Origin: Streptomyces genisteinicus
GTDB lineage: Bacteria; Actinomycetota; Actinomycetes; Streptomycetales; Streptomycetaceae
Assembly: GCF_014489615.1 (NCBI RefSeq)
Contig: NZ_CP060825.1
Coordinates: 2,459,501 to 2,523,500 of the forward strand
Direction of reading: 5' to 3'
Length of the DNA: 64,000 nucleotides
In this document: positions 60,878-64,000 of the stretch, piece by piece
Numbering within the stretch: position 1 is the first letter of the stretch
Layout of the letters: the number at the start of each line of letters is the position of its first letter
Position numbers and translations under genes: made by a program
The notes under the pieces: generated by a model
Database searches by the model: none
What the model saw: only the letters and a program-made list of their open reading frames with translations
Told to the model about the DNA's origin: nothing

Positions 60878-61842
60878 TTGCCGTTCCTTGCCTCGGCGAT
60901 CTGGCGGGTCATGATCGTCGTCAGTTCGTACGCCGTGTGCGATGCCGCGACGGCGGTGATCTCCGCGTGATCGTACGCCGGGGCGACCTCGACGACGTCC
61001 GCGGAGACGAGGTTGCAGGAGGCGAGTCCGCGCAGGATCTCCAGGAGCTCGCGCGAGGTCATGCCGCCCGCCTCGGGGGTGCCGGTGCCGGGGGCGTGGG
61101 CGGGGTCGAGGCAGTCGATGTCGATGGAGATGTACAGCGGCCGGTCGCCGATGCGCTGGCGGAGCTGGTCGGCGACCTCGTCGGCGCCCCGCCGGTAGAC
61201 GTCGGCGGAGGTGACGATGCCGAAGCCCATCTTCTCGTCGTCGGTGAGGTCCTGCTTGCCGTACAGGGGGCCGCGGGTGCCGACGTGGGAGAGGGCGGAG
61301 GTGTCGAGGATGCCTTCCTCGACGGCCCGGCGGAACGGCGTGCCGTGGGTGTACTCGGCGCCGAAGTAGGTGTCCCAGGTGTCGAGGTGGGCGTCGAAGT
61401 GGAGCAGGGCGACGGGGCCGTGCTTCTTGGCGACCGAGCGCAGCAGCGGCAGCGCGATGGTGTGGTCGCCGCCGAGGGTCATCATCCGCGCGCCGGTGGC
61501 GAGCAGGTCGTCGGCGGCGGCCTCGATGGTCTCGACGGCCTCGTTGATGTTGAACGGGTTGGCCGCGATGTCGCCCGCGTCGGCGACCTGGGCGAGCGCG
61601 AAGGGCGAGGCGTCCTGTGCCGGGTTGTAGGGGCGCAGGAGCCTGGACGCCTCGCGGATGGCGTTGCCGCCGAAGCGCGCGCCGGGGCGGTAGGAGACGC
61701 CGGTGTCGAAGGGGACGCCGACCACGGCGACGTCGGTGGTGCCGACCTCGTCGAGGCGGGGCAGCCGGGCGAACGTGGCGGGCCCGGCGTACCGCGGGAC
61801 GCGGGAGGAGTCGATGGGGCCGCGCGGCTCGGTGCTGCTCAT
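60874..61842 (-). CDS. speB: Agmatinase/guanidinobutyrase-family ureohydrolase
   Basis: A 322-residue ureohydrolase with all Mn ligands: [11 protein letters not shown] (~124), [16 protein letters not shown] (~149) and [20 protein letters not shown] (~240). The family hydrolyses agmatine or other guanidino compounds such as 4-guanidinobutyrate to urea and an amine. The partner TPP enzyme suggests the 4-guanidinobutyrate variant, giving GABA. ATG 61842 has a GGAA-type site. Transcribed before the TPP gene in one operon, and separated from the symporter gene by a strong terminator. Confidence 0.9.
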   Translation of the reverse strand: MSSTEPRGPIDSSRVPRYAGPATFARLPRLDEVGTTDVAVVGVPFDTGVSYRPGARFGGNAIREASRLLRPYNPAQDASPFALAQVADAGDIAANPFNINEAVETIEAAADDLLATGARMMTLGGDHTIALPLLRSVAKKHGPVALLHFDAHLDTWDTYFGAEYTHGTPFRRAVEEGILDTSALSHVGTRGPLYGKQDLTDDEKMGFGIVTSADVYRRGADEVADQLRQRIGDRPLYISIDIDCLDPAHAPGTGTPEAGGMTSRELLEILRGLASCNLVSADVVEVAPAYDHAEITAVAASHTAYELTTIMTRQIAEARNGK

Positions 61843-61993
61843 GTCTGTTCCTTCTTTCCTGCGCTGGGTCGCGGGGCGCGGGGCGCGGGTCTCGTGGTCG
61901 CCGCTCCCGGCTGCCGCCCGCGGTCACTCGTGTGGTGTGACCGCTCGGCTGGGGGTGTGGTTCGGGGTCGTGCCGTCTTCGACGGTACGGGGG

Positions 61994-62033
61994 CGTCCGG
62001 CCGCGGCGGGCGGGTGCCCGCCGCGGCCGGACG
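61994..62033 (-). terminator. Terminator of the symporter gene
   Basis: An 18-bp perfect stem (61994-62011 with 62016-62033, loop GGGT) lies directly beyond the symporter stop, so the speB-TPP operon probably starts from its own promoter in 61843-61993. Confidence 0.75.
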
Positions 62034-62039
62034 CGGGGC

Positions 62040-63527
62040 TCAGCGCGCCGCGGCGGGCTCGGGCGCGGGGGGCTCCGGTGCGGCGCCCTCGCCCTCGTCC
62101 GGGGCTCCGCGGCCCGCGAGGCGCTCGCGCCAGTGGGCGAGGACGGCCGGGTCGGTGGGCCTGGTGGCGAGGCTGACCACCAGGTAGGTGGCGAGCGAGG
62201 CGAGCAGGCCGTAGTAGATCGGCTGGTTGGCGAGGATGCCGTAGGCCGCCATGAAGCCGATCACCGACAGCCCGCCGACCGCGACGGCGGCCAGCGCGCC
62301 CTGGACCGTGCCGCGCTTCCAGAGCAGCCCGCCGAGGATCGGCACCAGCAGTCCGCCGACGAGCAGGTTGTAGGCGACGGTGAGCGCCTCGACCACGTCG
62401 TTCAGCGCGATGGAGATGCAGATGGTCGCGATGCCCATGGCGAGGATGAACGCCCGGTTGCCCTTGACCTCGTCGTGGTCGGTGGCGCCGGAACCCGCCC
62501 GTCCGCGCAGCCGGGACCAGATGTCGTTGTTGGCGACGGTGGCACAGGCGATCAGCGCCCCGGACGAGGTGGACATGACGGCCGCCAGGGCGGCGGCGAG
62601 CACCAGGCCCCGCACACCCATCGGGAGTTCGTCGGTGACGATGGTGGCGAAGGCGTCGTCGGCGCTGGCCAGGTCCGGGTAGAGCACCTTGGCGGCGGTG
62701 CCGATCACGGCGCCGGCGATGGCGTAGACGAGGCAGTACGTACCGGCGATCGTGCCGCCCCAGCGGGCGACCTTGTCGCTGCGGGCGGTGAACACCCGCT
62801 GCCAGATGTCCTGCCCGATCAGCATGCCGAAGGTGTAGATCAGGACATAGGTGAAGATCGTCTCGCCGCCGATGCCGAGCGGGGCGAAGTACTCGTTCGG
62901 GAGCTGGGCCTTCATCTCGGCGAAGCCGCCGGCCTTGACCACCGCGATCGGCAGCAGGAGCAGCAGGACGCCGATGGTCTTCACGACGAACTGGACCATG
63001 TCGGTGATGGTGATCGACCACATGCCGCCGAGCGTGGAGTAGGCGACCACGATCGCGCCGCCGAGGATGATCGACACCGTGCGGTTCACGTCGAAGAGGA
63101 CGTCGAAGATCGTGGCGTAGGCGATGGTGGAGGTGACCGCCAGCATCAGCGTGTACGCCCACATCACCAGTCCGGTGATCAGACCGGCCCGGCCGCCGTA
63201 GCGCAGGTCGAGCATCTCGGAGACGGTGTAGACCTTCAGCCGGGCGATGCGCGCGGAGAAGAAGACGGACAGGGCGAGCAGCCCGAATCCGATGGTGAGG
63301 ACCATCCACGCGCCGGAGAGACCGTGCTTGTAGCCGAGGCCGACGCCGCCGATGGTGGAGGCGCCGCCGAGGACGATCGCGGCCATGGTGCCGGAGTACA
63401 TGCCGGGCCCGAGGCGCCGGCCGGCCACCAGGAACTCGCTCTTGGACTTGGCGCGGCGCATGCCCCACCAGCCCATGCCGAGCATGCCGGCCAGATAGAC
63501 GACGATCACTGCATAGTCGACAGCCAT
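62040..63527 (-). CDS. Sodium:solute symporter family transporter
   Basis: A 495-residue SSS-family protein with about 13 predicted membrane helices: VAGRRLGPGMYSGTMAAIVL, MVLTIGFGLLALSVFF, SEMLDLRYGGRAGLITG, SAYGI-like helix AAYGILANQPIYYGLLASLA. The acidic and Arg-rich C-terminal tail is cytoplasmic. It lies beside a guanidino-compound hydrolase, which suggests agmatine, guanidinobutyrate or a related amine as substrate (inference). ATG 63527 has GGAAAG upstream. It is divergent from a PucR-type regulator. Confidence 0.9.
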   Translation of the reverse strand: MAVDYAVIVVYLAGMLGMGWWGMRRAKSKSEFLVAGRRLGPGMYSGTMAAIVLGGASTIGGVGLGYKHGLSGAWMVLTIGFGLLALSVFFSARIARLKVYTVSEMLDLRYGGRAGLITGLVMWAYTLMLAVTSTIAYATIFDVLFDVNRTVSIILGGAIVVAYSTLGGMWSITITDMVQFVVKTIGVLLLLLPIAVVKAGGFAEMKAQLPNEYFAPLGIGGETIFTYVLIYTFGMLIGQDIWQRVFTARSDKVARWGGTIAGTYCLVYAIAGAVIGTAAKVLYPDLASADDAFATIVTDELPMGVRGLVLAAALAAVMSTSSGALIACATVANNDIWSRLRGRAGSGATDHDEVKGNRAFILAMGIATICISIALNDVVEALTVAYNLLVGGLLVPILGGLLWKRGTVQGALAAVAVGGLSVIGFMAAYGILANQPIYYGLLASLATYLVVSLATRPTDPAVLAHWRERLAGRGAPDEGEGAAPEPPAPEPAAAR

Positions 63528-63663
63528 CGGCTTTCCTTCCGTGTCGTCCCCCGGAACGGTCAGTGGAGTGCGCGTGCGCTGAGCATTGACGGTAAGTGGC
63601 CGGAAAGCATCGAAGAAGTGTACGTTTCATCCACTCCTTCCCCTCCGGATGGATGGAACGTCC
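63528..63663. promoter_or_regulatory. Divergent promoter region, symporter / PucR-type gene
   Basis: The 136-bp gap holds an AT-richer patch (63600-63635, gtacgtttcatccactcc) and GGATGGAACGTCCATGCC before the start codon. No clear inverted repeat of operator length was seen. Confidence 0.35.
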
Positions 63664-64000
63664 ATGCCCGAACCCTCAGCGGCACCCCCGACCCCGGCGG
63701 TCGCCCTGTCCGCCCTCCTCGCCGACGAGGCGCTCGGGCTGCGCCAGGTCGCCGGGCCGTCCGCGACCGCCGCCACGGCCGTGCACATGGTCCACACCTC
63801 CGAGATGGCCGACCCGTACCCGTACCTCCTCGGCGGCGAGCTGCTGCTGAGCGCGGGCGTCCAGCTCGGCGACGACCCGGACCGCTATGTCGCCCGGGTC
63901 GTCGAGGCGGGGGCGGCGGCCCTCGGCTTCGGGGTGACCCCGGTGTACGACACCGTGCCGCCGGGGCTCGCCGAGGCGTGCGACCGGCACGGGCTGCCGC
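63664..64000 (+). CDS. PucR-type regulator (C-terminal part beyond window)
   Basis: The visible 112 residues begin MPEPSAAPPTPAVALSALLA and contain HMVHTSEMADPYPYLLGGEL, matching the N-terminal purine-catabolism-regulator-like domain of PucR proteins. A C-terminal HTH is expected outside the window. ATG 63664 lies after GGATGG. It is divergent from the sodium:solute symporter gene across 136 bp and is its likely regulator, responding to nitrogenous compounds. Confidence 0.75.
   Translation, partial: MPEPSAAPPTPAVALSALLADEALGLRQVAGPSATAATAVHMVHTSEMADPYPYLLGGELLLSAGVQLGDDPDRYVARVVEAGAAALGFGVTPVYDTVPPGLAEACDRHGLP

Overview
The window is high-GC actinobacterial chromosome, almost certainly Streptomyces. 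The codon third positions are G/C-saturated, GTG starts are frequent, and there are GTGA/ATGA stop-start overlaps, Scr1-type XRE/DUF397 pairs, a SigE-family sigma factor, a Tat-dependent GH3 enzyme and many perfect GC hairpin terminators. From memory the gene order (methylmalonate-semialdehyde dehydrogenase, CopZ, citA, recD2, agmatinase-like gene) resembles the SCO27xx part of the S. coelicolor core chromosome. This was not checked by alignment.

Layout. 1-3.6 kb: a secreted S15-like hydrolase fused to an ABC ATPase (cut by the left edge) and a DUF4291 protein. 3.7-11 kb: a myo-inositol catabolic operon on the minus strand (iolC, an aldolase-like Cgl0159 gene, iolB, iolD, mmsA/iolA) with a divergent IolE/MocC-like TIM-barrel gene. 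11.2-15.8 kb: a small HTH protein, an MMPL transporter with a divergent TetR regulator and two tandem operator-like sites, then an orphan CopZ with a CsoR-like box. 16-20.3 kb: citrate synthase, a probable small structured RNA locus and RecD2. 20.4-26.7 kb: an MFS transporter and M20 amidohydrolase operon with a divergent double-AsnC regulator, then a sigma factor flanked by two proteins that share one exported domain. 26.7-31 kb: an XRE/DUF397 pair with a divergent partner, a secreted lipase, and a VOC protein behind a 15-bp minisatellite.

31-36.7 kb: a LacI-controlled sugar cluster (Gfo/Idh/MocA dehydrogenase, DUF993 aldolase-like protein and two TIM-barrel isomerases) with a clear LacI operator. 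36.9-44 kb: a DUF6058-like protein, an EamA exporter with a divergent LysR gene, a Tat-exported GH3 N-acetylglucosaminidase, a secreted S37-type peptidase and a small secreted Cys-containing protein. 44.3-50.6 kb: a single-chain asymmetric ABC exporter, an NTF2-like gene behind a near-perfect SoxR box, and an ABC-2 transporter. 50.7-54.3 kb: a two-component system whose kinase and regulator genes are separated by an IS30-family element. 54.5-59 kb: a membrane XRE-ricin fusion, a lipoprotein-like protein, an I36 protease inhibitor, a DUF4259 protein and a second NTF2-like protein. 59.2-64 kb: a guanidino-compound module (TPP decarboxylase similar to AruI, agmatinase/guanidinobutyrase, sodium:solute symporter) and the start of a PucR-type regulator.

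No CRISPR array, tRNA, rRNA, prophage or polyketide/NRPS cluster was seen. The best leads for undescribed biology are the sigma factor with twin paralogous exported domains, the tandem hairpins next to citA, the SoxR-boxed NTF2 gene, the hydrolase-ABC fusion, the XRE-ricin membrane sensor and the LacI/DUF993 sugar cluster.
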